DNA from: Caldilinea sp.
GTDB lineage: Bacteria > Chloroflexota > Anaerolineae > Caldilineales > Caldilineaceae
DNA length: 7,747 nucleotides
NCBI GenBank assembly: GCA_026389955.1
Contig: JAPLGY010000519.1
Location: 1-7,747, forward strand
Reading direction: 5' to 3'
Both the position numbers and the translations under genes were made by a program. A model generated the notes under the pieces. The model saw only the letters and a list, made by a program, of their open reading frames with translations. It was not told the origin of the DNA and did no database searches. This document shows positions 6,413 to 7,747 of the stretch, one piece after another (within the stretch, counting starts at the first letter, position 1; each line of letters begins with the position of its first letter).

Positions 6413-7348
6413 ATGGCCTTGCTGCAACTGGAAGATCTGCACGCCTGTTATCGAACCGAGGTGTACGGCATCTCTCGCTCGGTGCGCGCTGTGGATGGGG
6501 TTTCCCTGGAGTTGTATGAAAACGAAATCTACGGCATTGCCGGCGAGTCCAGCAGCGGCAAAACCACCCTGATCAAGGTCCTCTCGGGCACCCTCAAACC
6601 GCCGCTGCGCGTCGAATCGGGGCGAGTGCACTATAACTTCGGCAGCTTTGCCGTGGACATGTTGTCGATCGACCCGGAAGAACTGCGCCAGAATGTGCGC
6701 TGGAAACAGATCTCGTATGTGATGCAAGGGTCGATGAGTGTGCTCAACCCCGTGCGCAAAATCATGCGCACCTTCGAGGAAATCGTGCGCACCCATCAGG
6801 GGATCCCCGACAAAAAAAGTTTTGTCGAGCAGACGCGCCAGCATGTACAGCGTCTGGGGCTGCCCCCCGACGTGCTCGACCTCTACCCCCACCAGCTCTC
6901 GGGCGGGATGCGCCAGCGCGTGGCCATTGCCCTGGCGACCGTCTTTCACCCCAGCCTGATCATTGCCGACGAGCCTACGACCGCGTTGGATGTGGTGGTG
7001 CAGCGCGGGGTGCTGCACGACCTGGCCGTACACGCCAATGTGGCAGACCGGGTCGGCATCATGTACGCCGGACGGATTGTGGAAGAGGCACCTACCTCTG
7101 CGATCTTCCAGAGCCCACGCCACCCTTACACCGCACACTTGATCCGTTCGCTGCCGTCGATCGGGGACAAAACGATCCGCGAAGGACTGGGCGGAGCCCC
7201 GCCCAACCTGGCCAGCCCTCCCAACGGCTGCCGTTTCCACCCGCGCTGCCCGCTGGCGATCGACCGCTGCCGCACCGAAGTGCCGCCCCTGACGACGCTC
7301 GCCCCCCGACACCGGGTCGCCTGCCATCTTGTCGCGGAGGCCGGCTGA
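6413..7348 (+). CDS. ABC importer ATPase, DppD/OppD type, with an apparent 18-residue internal gap
   Basis: This 311-residue cytoplasmic ATPase would power the importer as a heterodimer with the next gene product. Visible motifs are Walker [10 protein letters not shown] (44-52; the family usually has Gly, not Ser, at 47), Q-loop Gln105 in [13 protein letters not shown], signature LSGGMRQRV (162-170), Walker B LIIADEP (182-188) and D-loop ALD (191-193). The usual C-terminal oligopeptide-transporter extension follows ([21 protein letters not shown]). Its four cysteines, C273, C279, C286 and C304, are spaced like those holding a [4Fe-4S] cluster in some OppD/DppD structures. The oddity lies between D193 and the H-loop His202 in [19 protein letters not shown]: they are 9 residues apart, against 27 in E. 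coli DppD, while both flanks align without other gaps. Restoring 18 residues would give 329, close to DppD (327). The missing part is a helix and the strand before the switch histidine, so ATP hydrolysis is doubtful. The ATG is preceded by GGAG eight nt away and sits 3 nt after the permease stop. Confidence 0.88.
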   Translation: MALLQLEDLHACYRTEVYGISRSVRAVDGVSLELYENEIYGIAGESSSGKTTLIKVLSGTLKPPLRVESGRVHYNFGSFAVDMLSIDPEELRQNVRWKQISYVMQGSMSVLNPVRKIMRTFEEIVRTHQGIPDKKSFVEQTRQHVQRLGLPPDVLDLYPHQLSGGMRQRVAIALATVFHPSLIIADEPTTALDVVVQRGVLHDLAVHANVADRVGIMYAGRIVEEAPTSAIFQSPRHPYTAHLIRSLPSIGDKTIREGLGGAPPNLASPPNGCRFHPRCPLAIDRCRTEVPPLTTLAPRHRVACHLVAEAG

Positions 7349-7747
7349 TGCACACACCTACCCCACTCTTGCAGGTCGACCATGTCACAGTCTCCTTCCC
7401 GATCGGCAACTTCCTCTCGGGAGGCCGGCTTGTTGCCGTCAACGACGTCTCTTTTGCCCTCGACGCCGAACGACCAGAAATCTATACGATTGCCGGGGAG
7501 AGCGGCAGCGGCAAAACCACCTTGTCGCGCGTGCTGCTGCACGACCTGGAACCGACCCAAGGCAAAGTTTTTTTCGAAGGAAACAACCTGGCCACCCTCA
7601 ATGGGCGCCGCCACAATATGGAATTCATGAGCAAGGTGCAGCCGGTCTTCCAAAATCCGTTCGAGACCTTCAGCCCGCTGCGACGGGTCGAAGAGTATCT
7701 TTTTGAGACAGCCATCCAGTTTGGGCGAGCCAAAAATCGGCGGGAGG
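7348..7747 (+). CDS. ABC importer ATPase, DppF/OppF type (5' part only)
   Basis: The 133 visible codons run off the right edge without a stop; DppF/OppF proteins are about 320-335 residues, so less than half is seen. The protein shows the family start [14 protein letters not shown], Walker [10 protein letters not shown] (50-58) with the normal glycines, and Q-loop Gln102 in [13 protein letters not shown], where many relatives read LNP instead of FSP. Signature, Walker B and H-loop lie outside the window. The start ATG overlaps the upstream stop by one base (TGATG) and has GGAGG seven nt before it, so it is translationally coupled to the DppD-like gene. It is expected to pair with that ATPase beneath the two permeases. 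If the partner is defective through its internal gap, this subunit may homodimerise or another ATPase may substitute; that is speculation. Confidence 0.92.
   Translation, partial: MHTPTPLLQVDHVTVSFPIGNFLSGGRLVAVNDVSFALDAERPEIYTIAGESGSGKTTLSRVLLHDLEPTQGKVFFEGNNLATLNGRRHNMEFMSKVQPVFQNPFETFSPLRRVEEYLFETAIQFGRAKNRRE

Noticed and set aside
5813..7357. 514-codon open frame on the minus strand opposite the permease and ATPase genes
   Set aside because: It spans several real genes in antisense, is rich in His/Gln/Arg, and has no recognisable motif.

Overview
The window is GC-rich and almost fully coding. It looks like bacterial chromosome from a Chloroflexota-type organism (Caldilinea/Anaerolineae-like). 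That placement is an inference: it rests on the low-complexity Ala/Pro linker after the lipobox of the binding protein, the SRREFL twin-arginine lipoprotein signal, GTG/TTG starts, and a bacterial endonuclease Q next to a family-5 ABC operon. No RNA gene, CRISPR array or mobile element was seen.

Layout. Two minus-strand genes occupy 1-2138: a LacI-family regulator (1089-2138) and, overlapping it by an ATGA junction, an endonuclease Q (EndoQ)-type PHP-domain protein whose 3' end leaves the window at base 1. A divergent control region follows (about 2139-2484). It contains an island of roughly 18% GC, a perfect TTGACA-N17-TATAAT promoter facing right, and several inverted repeats that could be operators. 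A leader of about 230 nt leads into the rightward operon.

The operon is a complete Dpp/Opp-type ABC importer in the usual order: family-5 solute-binding lipoprotein (2485-4461), DppB-like permease (4531-5541), DppC-like permease (5552-6409), DppD-like ATPase (6413-7348) and the start of a DppF-like ATPase (7348 to the right edge). Gaps are 69, 10 and 3 nt, then a 1-nt overlap. A divergent LacI-family regulator, together with a binding protein of 658 residues, points to an oligosaccharide substrate (the Thermotoga cellobiose/xylooligosaccharide transporter type) rather than peptides. This is an inference.

Most unusual points. (1) The DppD-like ATPase lacks about 18 residues, in frame, between the D-loop and the H-loop histidine, although everything around the gap aligns with the family. 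This would remove a helix and the core strand before the switch region. (2) A perfect 14-bp stem-loop separates the binding-protein gene from the permease genes. (3) A DNA-repair endonuclease gene is translationally coupled to a sugar-type regulator. (4) The regulator gene has only non-AUG starts and a GC hairpin plus U-run just ahead of the better one.
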